From CAZQEZ01 sp964592475 (GTDB lineage Bacteria; Bacteroidota; Bacteroidia; Cytophagales; Cyclobacteriaceae), in assembly GCA_964592475.1 (NCBI GenBank), contig CAZQEZ010000003.1, positions 1 to 64,000 on the forward strand: DNA of 64,000 nucleotides. Reading direction: 5' to 3'. Positions 9,437-18,114 of this stretch are shown here, piece by piece. The position numbers and the translations under genes were made by a program. How positions within the stretch are numbered: position 1 is the stretch's first letter; every line of letters begins with the position of its first letter. The notes beneath the pieces were generated by a model. It did no database searches. It saw only the letters and a program-made list of their open reading frames with translations, and was not told the origin of the DNA.

Positions 9437-12070
9437 ATGCTAAAGATGGCAATTGCTACAAAATATAATCCGGCTGAAGTAGAAGACAAGTGGTACAAGT
9501 ACTGGATGGAAAAAAAATTTTTTCACTCAGAACCCGATCCGGAAAAGGAACCCTACACCATAGTAATTCCTCCACCCAATGTGACCGGAGTATTGCACAT
9601 GGGGCACATGCTAAACAATACTATTCAGGATGTTCTGATCAGAAAAAACAGAATGGATGGCAAAAATGCTTGTTGGGTGCCGGGATATGACCATGCTTCT
9701 ATAGCAACAGAAGCCAGGGTTGTGGCAATGCTTAAAGAAAAAGGGATAGCAAAAAGCAGTCTTACCCGCGAGCAATTTCTAGAATATGCATGGGAATGGA
9801 AAGAAAAATATGGCGGCATTATATTGGAACAGTTGAAAAAGCTGGGAGCTTCCTGTGATTGGGATCGCACCCGATTTACCATGGAAGAATCGCTTTCCGA
9901 GGCTGTGAATGATGTTTTTGTAGACCTCTATAATAAAGGCTACATATATCGTGGAGTACGCATGGTTAATTGGGACCCCCAAGGTAAAACAGCCCTTTCT
10001 GACGACGAGGTGATTTACAAGGAAGTAAAATCCAGCCTTTATTACTTAAATTATAAAATAGAAAATGAGGAAAACTTTATAACTATAGCTACTACTCGCC
10101 CGGAAACAATCCTGGGCGACACCGCGATTTGCATTAATCCTAATGATGAAAGGTATCGCCACTTAAAGGGCAAGAAGGCTTTAGTTCCATTGCTCAACCG
10201 CGCCATACCCATTATAGAAGATGAATATGTAAGTATGGAATTTGGTACTGGGTGCTTAAAAATAACTCCCTCACACGACCCCAACGATTATGAACTGGGG
10301 CTAAAGCATAAATTAGATACCATAGATATTTTAAATGATGATGGTACATTAAACGAGAGGGCTGGTTTGTACATTGGAAAAGATCGCTTTGAAGTAAGAA
10401 AGCTGATCGTAAAAGATATAGAAAAAGCTGGCCAAATCAATAAGATAGAAGATTATACTAACAACGTTGGATTTTCTGAAAGAACAGATGCGGTAATTGA
10501 GCCAAAGCTCAGTGTTCAATGGTTTTTAAAAATGGATACCATTACAAAGCCAGCGCTGGAAAATGTAATGAACGATAATATTAAATTTCATCCGGCAAAA
10601 TTTAAAAATATGTACCGTTCATGGATGGAAAATGTACGTGACTGGTGTATTTCGCGCCAGCTATGGTGGGGACATCGCATACCGGCCTGGTACTTGCCCA
10701 GTGGCGAATTTGTAGTGGCTAAAACAGCTGAAGAGGCATTAGTGAAGGCTCAAAAATTAAATCCGGATGAAACATTAAAACTTGAGCAGCTATCACAAGA
10801 TGAAGATGTGCTGGACACCTGGTTTTCTTCCTGGCTATGGCCAATTTCAGTTTTTGATGGATTTAAAAATCCTGACAATGCCGATATAAATTATTATTAC
10901 CCTACCAATGACCTGGTTACTGCACCTGAGATTATATTTTTCTGGGTGGCAAGGATGATCATTGCCGGATATGAATATAAAAATGAAATGCCCTTCAAAA
11001 ACGTGTATTTTACCGGTATTGTACGTGACAAAATGGCACGCAAAATGTCCAAATCTTTGGGCAATTCTCCTAACCCACTAGATTTGATCAAAGAATACGG
11101 TGCCGATGGAGTAAGAATAGGCATGCTATTTAGTTCTCCTGCAGGTAATGACTTGCTTTTTGATGTGAAACTTTGCGAACAAGGCAGGAATTTTTCTAAT
11201 AAAATCTGGAATGCTTTCAGGCTGGTAAAGGGTTGGGAAGTAGACCGAACAGTAAAACAAGACAATCAAGTAGCTATAAATTGGTTTGAGGCCAGATTTA
11301 ACCAATCATTGCAGGAGCTAAATGATCTGTATGACAAATTCCGGATATCAGATGCGTTAATGGTAGCTTATAAGCTTACCTGGGATGACTTTTGCAGTTG
11401 GTACCTGGAAATGATTAAACCAGAATACCAACAACCGATAGATGCCAAAACACTTGAAGCCACTATTGGATTTTTTGAAAAATTAATGAAAATGCTGCAT
11501 CCTTTTATGCCTTTCATCACCGAAGAGATATGGCACGAATTGAGCGAAAAAGACGAAAATAACTGCGTGATTGTTGCAGAATGGCCAAAACCAGAAAGTT
11601 ACGATAACCAGATAATTAAAAATGCAGAACAAGTTTTTGAATTAATTAAAACTATCAGGAATTTGAGACAAGAGCGGCAAATGAGCCCTAAAGTAACTTT
11701 ACCTCTTGCTGTAAAAAGTGAAAACCGGCAGGTTTACCAGCAATTTGAACCGGTATTGAGAAAATTGGCTAATTTAGAAAACCTTTCATTTACTGATAAA
11801 AAAGAGGATCAGGCATTGTCATTTGTAGTAAAAACTGATGAGTTTTTTATCGCCATTGAAGAAAATATAGATACGGAAGCTGAAATAGAACGAATATCGA
11901 AAGAACTGGAATATCAAAAAGGCTTTATAAAATCAGTGGATAAAAAGTTGAAAAACGAGAGATTTGTAAATAATGCCCCTCATCAGGTGGTAGAAAATGA
12001 AAAAAAGAAAAAAGCAGATACCCAGGCAAAAATAAGTATACTGGAAGAAAGCTTGAAGAAGCTACAATAA
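9437..12070 (+). CDS. valS: valyl-tRNA synthetase
   Basis: An 877-residue class I aminoacyl-tRNA synthetase that charges tRNA-Val in the cytosol. The N-terminal signature PPPNVTGVLHMGHM (HIGH-type) is at about residues 47-60 and KMSKSLGNSP is near residue 535. The CP1 editing domain (ATTRPETILGDTA, about residues 217-229) and the GYDHASIATEARV segment are typical of ValRS. A C-terminal coiled coil, rich in lysine and glutamate from about residue 810, binds tRNA in the family. There are two possible starts, ATG at 9437 and ATG at 9446 (MAIATKYN); the second matches the usual N-terminus equally well. Transcription converges with rnfC. Confidence 0.97.
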   Translation: MLKMAIATKYNPAEVEDKWYKYWMEKKFFHSEPDPEKEPYTIVIPPPNVTGVLHMGHMLNNTIQDVLIRKNRMDGKNACWVPGYDHASIATEARVVAMLKEKGIAKSSLTREQFLEYAWEWKEKYGGIILEQLKKLGASCDWDRTRFTMEESLSEAVNDVFVDLYNKGYIYRGVRMVNWDPQGKTALSDDEVIYKEVKSSLYYLNYKIENEENFITIATTRPETILGDTAICINPNDERYRHLKGKKALVPLLNRAIPIIEDEYVSMEFGTGCLKITPSHDPNDYELGLKHKLDTIDILNDDGTLNERAGLYIGKDRFEVRKLIVKDIEKAGQINKIEDYTNNVGFSERTDAVIEPKLSVQWFLKMDTITKPALENVMNDNIKFHPAKFKNMYRSWMENVRDWCISRQLWWGHRIPAWYLPSGEFVVAKTAEEALVKAQKLNPDETLKLEQLSQDEDVLDTWFSSWLWPISVFDGFKNPDNADINYYYPTNDLVTAPEIIFFWVARMIIAGYEYKNEMPFKNVYFTGIVRDKMARKMSKSLGNSPNPLDLIKEYGADGVRIGMLFSSPAGNDLLFDVKLCEQGRNFSNKIWNAFRLVKGWEVDRTVKQDNQVAINWFEARFNQSLQELNDLYDKFRISDALMVAYKLTWDDFCSWYLEMIKPEYQQPIDAKTLEATIGFFEKLMKMLHPFMPFITEEIWHELSEKDENNCVIVAEWPKPESYDNQIIKNAEQVFELIKTIRNLRQERQMSPKVTLPLAVKSENRQVYQQFEPVLRKLANLENLSFTDKKEDQALSFVVKTDEFFIAIEENIDTEAEIERISKELEYQKGFIKSVDKKLKNERFVNNAPHQVVENEKKKKADTQAKISILEESLKKLQ

Positions 12071-12282
12071 ATTAAATTAAATTGCAAAAATAGAAAAATA
12101 CGAGTTCAAATAGGTATCGGCAAAAACAACACCTTATGCCTGTTGAGCTTGTATTATATTGGCCATAGAAGCCACTTGGAAACTTCTTAATCATTAAAAA
12201 ATAATAATTTATTTAGTAGGGAGGTTCATTGTTTAAATATGAACCATCATCGGCAGATATTACTTCTACTGTTTATTGAATT

Positions 12283-13650
12283 TTACCTTTTCTTCCGCTC
12301 CTTTATGATTTTACCTACTTTGGATTTACCCAGCCTTATGTAGTCAAGTATTGGTTGAGAAGACGGGCACATGTACGAACAAGAACCGCACTCGATGCAA
12401 TCCATAACTTTTTCCTGTTCTGCGCGATCGTAAAATTGTTTTTGTGAAAGCGTTAATAAAAGATAAGGCTCCAAACCCATGGGACATACAGTAACGCATT
12501 TACCACATCTGATACAGGAAATGGTTTCGTCTCTTCGTGATTCTTTTTCCGGTATTAACAAAATTCCTGAAGTACCCTTAGTTACAGGCACGTTCAAATC
12601 AGCGATTGCTTTGCCCATCATGGGTCCACCACTCACAATTTTACCAGTGTCTTCCGGTATGCCTCCGGCATTTTCAACCAGGTCTTTGACGGGAGCTCCT
12701 AAGCGTACCCGAAAGTTGGAAGGATTTTTTACAGATTTTCCAGTTACCGTTACTATTCGTTCAATTAGTGGCTTGTTTTTCTGTACCGCTTCATACACGG
12801 CAAAGGCTGTACCTACATTGTGTACTACCGCTCCTACATCTAAAGGCAATCCTCCTGATGGTACTTCACGGTTTAAACAGGCTTTAATTAATTGCTTTTC
12901 CCCTCCTTGCGGGTATTGCGTTTTTAATGGCTGAACGCTAATGCCATTTTCATTAGCAGTGAGCTTCTGTAAAGCTAGGATGGCATCGGGCTTATTGTTT
13001 TCAATGCCTACAATGGCCTTATCTACTCCAAGTGCCTTCATCAATATTTTGATTCCCACTAGTACCCGAGGACCGTTTTCCAGCATCAGGCGATGATCTG
13101 CTGTAAGGTATGGTTCGCACTCTACTCCATTTATCAATAGCACATCCACCTTTTTACCTTTGGGTACCGCCAGTTTTACATGACTAGGAAAGGTTGCACC
13201 ACCCAAACCGACAATACCTGCATTTAAAATTTTTTCTCTGATTTGCTCAGATGTATCTATTATTTCCGATTTTAAATCGGGTGTACGATCTATTCCTTCT
13301 TCCCATTCATCATCTTTCACCCGAATAGAAATAGCTAATCTTTTGTAACCACTGGCATCAATGGCCACATCTACTTTGGTAACCATGCCAGAAACCGATG
13401 AATGAATATTGGCAGAAACAAAACCTTCACTTTGCGCAATCACCTGGCCTACTTTTACCTTGTCTTTTTTGTCTACTACCGGTTTGGCGGGCACCCCTAT
13501 GTGCTGGGAAATGGGGATGGTAACTGTTTTTGGCAATGGTAAATCCCGAATAGGAACATTGGCCGAAAGTTTGTTCTCTTCCGGATGAACACCACCCACT
13601 TCAAAAGTTTTTGGGGAACCACCTAAAAATTTATTAAGAAACATTATCAT
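12283..13650 (-). CDS. rnfC: Rnf electron-transport complex subunit C
   Basis: A 455-residue membrane-associated flavo/iron-sulfur protein of the Rnf/Rsx complex, which passes electrons between NADH and ferredoxin coupled to ion movement. The order is an N-terminal RnfC barrel (FEVGGVHPEENK), an FMN/NADH-binding Complex1-51K-like domain (GIVGLGGATFPSHVK, then GVECEPYLTADHRL), an SLBB-like segment, and two 4Fe-4S motifs, CIRCGKCVTVCP (about residue 380) and CIECGSCSYMCP (about residue 420). I start it at ATG 13650, which overlaps the end of rnfB; ATG 13644 is the alternative. Downstream there is no rnfD, rnfG, rnfE or rnfA; valS comes next from the opposite direction. Confidence 0.93.
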   Translation of the reverse strand: MIMFLNKFLGGSPKTFEVGGVHPEENKLSANVPIRDLPLPKTVTIPISQHIGVPAKPVVDKKDKVKVGQVIAQSEGFVSANIHSSVSGMVTKVDVAIDASGYKRLAISIRVKDDEWEEGIDRTPDLKSEIIDTSEQIREKILNAGIVGLGGATFPSHVKLAVPKGKKVDVLLINGVECEPYLTADHRLMLENGPRVLVGIKILMKALGVDKAIVGIENNKPDAILALQKLTANENGISVQPLKTQYPQGGEKQLIKACLNREVPSGGLPLDVGAVVHNVGTAFAVYEAVQKNKPLIERIVTVTGKSVKNPSNFRVRLGAPVKDLVENAGGIPEDTGKIVSGGPMMGKAIADLNVPVTKGTSGILLIPEKESRRDETISCIRCGKCVTVCPMGLEPYLLLTLSQKQFYDRAEQEKVMDCIECGSCSYMCPSSQPILDYIRLGKSKVGKIIKERKKR

Positions 13651-14620
13651 TTTTATCGTCGGCTTTATTTTTATCAATACTTGGTTTGGCTTTAGCTTTA
13701 GCCATTTTCACTACATCTACTTCTTTTACTGAAATATTAGTATCGGAAGTATCACTGGTTTTGGCAGAAGGTTTGGCTGGCTTGTTTCTATCCGGTTTTG
13801 GTTTCCTTTCAGGAAAGTTGACCGCATGAATTGCATCAGTTGGGCACACATCCACACATTTACGACAAAGTTTGCATTTTTCAGGATCGATGAAGGCCAG
13901 ATTGTTATCTACCAGTACAGCATCAAATTTGCATTCATCGGCACATTTGCTGCAGCCAATACATGCTACTGAACAATTCTTAGTAGCACCTTTTTCTTCA
14001 TTGATACAGGCAACATAAATACGTCTGTCTTTTTTACCTTTAGACCAAAGCTGAATAATATCTTTAGGACATGCGGTAACACATGCATTACATGCTGTAC
14101 ACTTATCTTCCCTAACCACCGGCAAACCAGTTTTAGGATCCATGTACATAGCATCAAAATCGCAGGCGTCTACACATTCGCCTAAGCCTACACAACCGTA
14201 TGCACAACCAGTATCACCACCATAAAGACTGGCCGCGATTGTACATGAAGCAGCGCCGTCATAAACGTTGGTCTTTTTTCGATGTTCGAATGAACCCGAG
14301 CAACGAACCACGGCCACGTAGGGGTCTTTTTCTTCTATGTGCTTACCGAGTATTCCTGCAACCTCTTGCATGGTTTCGTTGCCTCCAACGGGGCAATGCA
14401 ATTCAGATAGATCATCTGCACCAACCAATGCTTCTGCAAAAGCCCGGCAACCGGGGAAGCCACAGCCTCCACAATTGGTAGCTGGTAGGGCAGCTTCCAC
14501 TTTATCTATTCGGGGATCTTCTTCTACCTTGAACTTGTTGGCTACTACATATAAAATAATTGCAGCTACCACGCCCAGCGCCGATAAGGAAAGAATGGTT
14601 AATAATACGGTAGAGCTCAT
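13634..14620 (-). CDS. rnfB: Rnf electron-transport complex subunit B
   Basis: A 328-residue ferredoxin-type subunit with an N-terminal membrane helix (VLLTILSLSALGVVAAIILY), the conserved NCGGCGFPGC cluster near residue 49, and then several CxxCxxCxxxC 4Fe-4S motifs between residues 130 and 265. It should carry electrons between the RnfC side and the membrane part of the complex. The last 60 residues are a low-complexity tail of Lys, Pro, Ser and Asp (KPDRNKPAKPSAK...), longer than usual for RnfB. It sits between rseC (8-base gap) and rnfC (overlap), clearly in one operon. Confidence 0.94.
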   Translation of the reverse strand: MSSTVLLTILSLSALGVVAAIILYVVANKFKVEEDPRIDKVEAALPATNCGGCGFPGCRAFAEALVGADDLSELHCPVGGNETMQEVAGILGKHIEEKDPYVAVVRCSGSFEHRKKTNVYDGAASCTIAASLYGGDTGCAYGCVGLGECVDACDFDAMYMDPKTGLPVVREDKCTACNACVTACPKDIIQLWSKGKKDRRIYVACINEEKGATKNCSVACIGCSKCADECKFDAVLVDNNLAFIDPEKCKLCRKCVDVCPTDAIHAVNFPERKPKPDRNKPAKPSAKTSDTSDTNISVKEVDVVKMAKAKAKPSIDKNKADDKNDNVS

Positions 14621-14628
14621 ATAGATAA

Positions 14629-15057
14629 TTAGTTTTTACTAATGGTAAATGAAAATGTCTTATTTAATTGAGTATTGAAAAGCTTAAGCAAAAGATAATA
14701 TGGCAAAAGCATTCCTAACGCTAATAAGCCTGATAAGGCTTCATTACTGCTAATTATCCAGGTAATGATAAGCGTGATAAATAAAAGTAGAAATGGAAAA
14801 ATATAGCCAAGAAACAGTGCTTTAAAACCAGCAGACTGTTGGAATGAAATATTTACTGATTCACCTATTTGATATTGACCGGAGATATTGGCAAAATTAT
14901 TTATATCAATTACCTTTTGTTCGGCCTCTGATACTGCGCAAATGCCTTTGGCATGACAAGATGCACACGCCGAAACATTGAGTAAACTAACCTGAACCTT
15001 ACCGTCTTCTACACGGGTAACTATTCCCGAATGCTCTACCACTTTATCATCAGTCAT
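14629..15057 (-). CDS. rseC: RseC/MucC-family membrane protein (SoxR-reducing system type)
   Basis: A 142-residue protein with a cysteine cluster near the N-terminus (ACASCHAKGICAV, about residues 30-42) and two membrane helices (FKALFLGYIFPFLLLFITLIITW and a following one). RseC proteins are often encoded with Rnf/Rsx genes and are thought to help reduce the iron-sulfur regulator SoxR or to act on redox at the membrane. I use ATG 15057 (MTDDKVVEHSG) rather than a TTG 21 bases upstream. It is the first gene of the rseC-rnfB-rnfC unit. Confidence 0.85.
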   Translation of the reverse strand: MTDDKVVEHSGIVTRVEDGKVQVSLLNVSACASCHAKGICAVSEAEQKVIDINNFANISGQYQIGESVNISFQQSAGFKALFLGYIFPFLLLFITLIITWIISSNEALSGLLALGMLLPYYLLLKLFNTQLNKTFSFTISKN

Positions 15058-15257
15058 ATTTCTTTCATAAAATTCCAATAATGAATTTGTAAATATAATA
15101 GCTAACGGGCAAAAAAAATATGATTTAAATTAGGTTTTGAGATGTTTATGGTTAGCCCGGGGATTTTATTAATTAACACATTAGACTATGGAGAGCATTA
15201 TAAATCATAATTACAGAGATTTCTGATCGCAACACTAGCAAAGATTTATCGGAGTAA

Positions 15258-15938
15258 TTACTGTTCTTCCCTAATCGCCCTTACCATTTGCTTCTTACCG
15301 GGAGGGCCGGGCAAGGCATCAAAAGGAAGACCAGCAGCTAAAAGATTTCTTTTAAATTGCCCCTGAGCACAATAACTTACCAGTAGCGAGCCAGGTTTCA
15401 TAGCAGTAGCTATTTTTTCAATATTTTGGGCCTGCCATATATCAGATTGACGGTTTGGGGCAAAAGCATCAAAAAAAACTACGTCATACTTATCCAGAAA
15501 GGCTTCTTCAAGCTTTTCCTGCTTTTTTAAAAAATTGAAATAAGCTGAAAATTTTTGCCACTCTTGCCAATTACAACTATGTATATTTTTGAAAGTTGAT
15601 TTCAATTCAGGCATATTAAAAAATTCCATATAATTAAGCTGATCCGTTATTTCAGCTGGCAAAGGGAAAGGCTCCAGGGTAGTGTAAGTAACTGGCACCT
15701 TGTGTAGCATCGACCATTGAAAAGCCAGAATAGCATTTAGTCCGGTACCAAATCCAACTTCGAGTATGCTTACGGGCTTATCAGGATAATGTATATGCCA
15801 GTAATCAAGCCCCTGGGTTATAAATACATACATGGATTCAGACAATGCTCCATGGGTAGAGTGATAGGTTTCATCCAGGTCTTGGTGATAAAGGGTGTGT
15901 GAACCATCACCGGTTACTTTCAAACTTATTGCTGTCAT
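15258..15938 (-). CDS. mnmD: tRNA (mnm5s2U34) methyltransferase, MnmD type
   Basis: A 226-residue SAM-dependent methyltransferase that performs the last methylation of the wobble-uridine modification mnm5s2U. The SAM-binding loop is ILEVGFGTGLNA (about residues 59-70), and the family hallmark DAFAPNRQSDIW and the terminal GPPGKKQMVRA are present. It corresponds to the methyltransferase half of MnmC, standing alone without the FAD oxidase domain, as is common in this phylum. Its ATG overlaps the ispF stop (ATGA), so the two are translationally coupled. Confidence 0.9.
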   Translation of the reverse strand: MTAISLKVTGDGSHTLYHQDLDETYHSTHGALSESMYVFITQGLDYWHIHYPDKPVSILEVGFGTGLNAILAFQWSMLHKVPVTYTTLEPFPLPAEITDQLNYMEFFNMPELKSTFKNIHSCNWQEWQKFSAYFNFLKKQEKLEEAFLDKYDVVFFDAFAPNRQSDIWQAQNIEKIATAMKPGSLLVSYCAQGQFKRNLLAAGLPFDALPGPPGKKQMVRAIREEQ

Positions 15939-16453
15939 ACCATTTGATTTGCATCTTTGCCTTTAGCAAAAGTAACAGTTTTATAAATTAAGACCACCGC
16001 GTAGGCAGCTATTCCTTCTTCTCTGCCTACAAAACCCATTTTTTCATTGGTAGTAGCTTTTATTGATATGGCATCTTCCTCTATTCCAATTACTTGCGAC
16101 AGAGTGTTTCGCATTTTATCCACATGAGGATTAATTTTAGGCTGCTGTAACACCAGGGTGGTATCGATATTGCCTATTTCATATTTATTATCCCGCAGTA
16201 AGTTAATCACTTTTTTTAATAAAACCTTGCTGTCAGCACCTTTGTATTTAGGATCAGTATCAGGAAAATGATAGCCAATATCACGCATATTAGCTGCTCC
16301 TAACAGTGCATCGCAAATAACATGAATCAGCACATCAGCATCGGAATGACCTAGTGAACCTTTGCTATGAGGAATTAATATGCCCCCCAACCAAAGATCA
16401 CGTCCCTCAACTAATTGATGAACATCGTATCCAAACCCTACTCTTATATTCAT
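15935..16453 (-). CDS. ispF: 2-C-methyl-D-erythritol 2,4-cyclodiphosphate synthase
   Basis: A 172-residue trimeric enzyme of the MEP isoprenoid pathway that converts CDP-ME-2-phosphate to MEcPP. The metal-binding GYDVHQL motif is at residues 8-14, followed by GHSDADVLIHVICDALLGA and DIGYHFPDTDP, all expected for the active site. ATTNEKMGFVGREEGIAAYA is the usual C-terminal signature. About 12 residues beyond it (FAKGKDANQMV) extend the standard length. It is the first gene of an ispF-mnmD pair. Confidence 0.96.
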   Translation of the reverse strand: MNIRVGFGYDVHQLVEGRDLWLGGILIPHSKGSLGHSDADVLIHVICDALLGAANMRDIGYHFPDTDPKYKGADSKVLLKKVINLLRDNKYEIGNIDTTLVLQQPKINPHVDKMRNTLSQVIGIEEDAISIKATTNEKMGFVGREEGIAAYAVVLIYKTVTFAKGKDANQMV

Positions 16454-16470
16454 AAGCTTAAATTAAGTAC

Positions 16471-16478
16471 CAAAGTTA
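16471..16478 (-). promoter_or_regulatory. candidate -7 box of ispF-mnmD
   Basis: On the minus strand this reads TAACTTTG, an exact TAnnTTTG match, 17 bases before the ispF ATG. The implied leader is only about a dozen bases. No clear upstream TTTG is seen at the standard distance. Confidence 0.5.
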
Positions 16479-16583
16479 GGTTTTTTAAAATAATTATATG
16501 GAAAGCAATCATCAAATATTAGTTGTAGTTTTTTTAATTTTCATCTGCCAGGTAGACAATTATTTTTTACTGGCTATCGGGCC

Positions 16584-17165
16584 TTAAGCTGTCAGCTGAT
16601 AAAATATATTTCCCTGGAGGTAAGTTACGGCTTGCCCACTAATCAAAAACCGGCCACCAGCTATTTTACAGATCAATTCCCCACCACGGGCAGAAATTTG
16701 TTTGGCTTTCAGTTCGTCCTTTTTCAGATGCTTTTGCCAAAATGGCGCCAGGGTACAATGAGCAGATCCTGTTACCGGATCTTCGTTAATACATGCTCGC
16801 GGAGCAAAAAATCGAGAAACAAAATCCATCTCATCTCCCGCGGCAGTGGCTATTATTCCTAGTGACTCTACCTGAGAAAGCAAAGTAAAAACAGGTTTTA
16901 ATGCTCTCACTTCTGCTTCGGTATTATATGTTACCAGGTAATCACGGGACTTGTGAAAAGAGGTAGGGTTACCACCCAGCGCTTTTCGTAACAGATCATG
17001 TTCACCCTCTTCTTGCGGGGGGCGATTAGGAAAATCAAGCGTTAACCAATCCTCATCACTAATAGTCACCTTCAACTGGCCACTTTTAGAGAAAAAAAAT
17101 AGGGTATCCTTATCAACGTTTAGGTATTTAAATATAACATAAGCTGCTGCTAAAGTTAATATTAA
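16584..17165 (-). pseudogene. 5'-truncated PhzF-family isomerase remnant
   Basis: The frame holds the C-terminal two thirds of a PhzF-family protein (phenazine biosynthesis-like isomerase/epimerase). Clear signatures are SRFFAPRACINEDPVTGSAHCTLAPFW (16-residue core INEDPVTGSAHCTLAP) and QISARGGEL near the end. Family similarity continues upstream of any start codon through TLAAAYVIFKYL and SKSGQLKVT, then stops abruptly at about 17156, just before a stop codon at 17166-17168. The missing N-terminal domain includes the catalytic glutamate and the GHAT segment. No ATG is suitably placed; a TTG at 17075 could start a 163-residue fragment. The breakpoint lies about 40 bases from the neighbouring Rpn-type gene. 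Confidence 0.8.
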
Positions 17166-17206
17166 TTAGATTTACATTTAAAAATCTGAAGCCTATCCTA
17201 AGATTT

Positions 17207-18090
17207 ATGAATCGAAAAAAAGATGATATTTTGCTAAAAAGCGCATTTGAAGAGTTTTTTCCTGATTTGTTGCGCTTTTTTTATGATAATATTGACGAGA
17301 TTATTGATTTTGACAAGAATTTTGAATTTTTAGATAAAGAGCTAAAAGAGGTTTTTCCTGAACCAGAAAGCAGAAAAGGGACTCGATATGCTGATCTCTT
17401 GGTTAAGTGTTTTTTGAAAAATGGGTGTTGATTCACCTTGAAATTCAGGGTGGCGATACAAAATTTTTTGCTGAACGAATGTTTGAGTACTGGTATAGGA
17501 TATATGACCGATTCAAAGTAAATGTTGCGGCACTAGTTGTTTTCACTGGTAATAAGAGCCAGGAAAGACCCTCTAAATACAGACGCGCCTTTTTGAGCAC
17601 GGTTCATGAATATTCTTATCCGGTATATCATATTCTTGACCATAGCGAATCGGAACTTTTAGCTATGAATAATCCGTTTTCATTTGTAGTGTTGGCTGCT
17701 CAAAAGGCATTGCTTAGAGGAAAAATCCCCGAGCAAGAATTGAATGAACAAAGATTACTTATAGCAAAAGCAATTTTAGCCAATTCCAATTATAATCATG
17801 AACGAATAATTAAGTTTTTAACTTTTTTAAAAAGCTTCATCTATATAAAAAGTAAAGAAATAAATTTTAATTTTGATCAGGAAATAACTCAAGTACTGGG
17901 GAGGGATAATAATATGGGAATAATTGAAACGGTAAAGATGCTGGAACGAGAAGAAGGCACCTTAGCTAAAAGCTACACCGTAGTTAAAAACTTGCTTAAA
18001 TTGGAAAAATTTTCAGCTTCGGAAATTGCCAATATTGCTGAAGTTGAAGAAGCATTTGTGCTAAAGGTCAAAAAAGAACTGGGAATATAG
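17207..18090 (+). pseudogene. Rpn-type PD-(D/E)XK nuclease gene with a frameshift
   Basis: Two overlapping frames together encode one protein of about 294 residues of the Rpn/YhgA-like group (PD-(D/E)XK nuclease, recombination-promoting or transposase-related). The first frame (17207-17431) begins MNRKKDDILLKSAFEEFFPDLL and ends in GTRYADLLVKCF with a likely catalytic aspartate. The second continues FFEKWVLIHLEIQGGDTKFF with the E-x-Q nuclease signature, then ERMFEYWYRIYDRF. The shift lies near the AAGTGTTTTTT run at about 17405-17415; one extra base there (for example AAGGTG) would restore VKVFFEKWVLIH. It is a broken gene, a sequencing error or a frameshifting site; the sequence alone cannot tell which. 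Confidence 0.75.
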
Positions 18091-18114
18091 AGATTACTAC
18101 TACCAGTTTTTCTC

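Noticed and set aside
12071..12282. Possible terminator between valS and rnfC (CAACA...TGTTG)
   Set aside because: The five-base stem is too weak and is not followed by a T-run.
14270..14300. TTCGAAT-like sequence resembling a tRNA T-arm
   Set aside because: It lies in the rnfB coding region and has no matching acceptor or anticodon arms.
17166..18110. A complete insertion sequence carrying the Rpn-type gene
   Set aside because: I see no terminal inverted repeats or target-site duplication around it.
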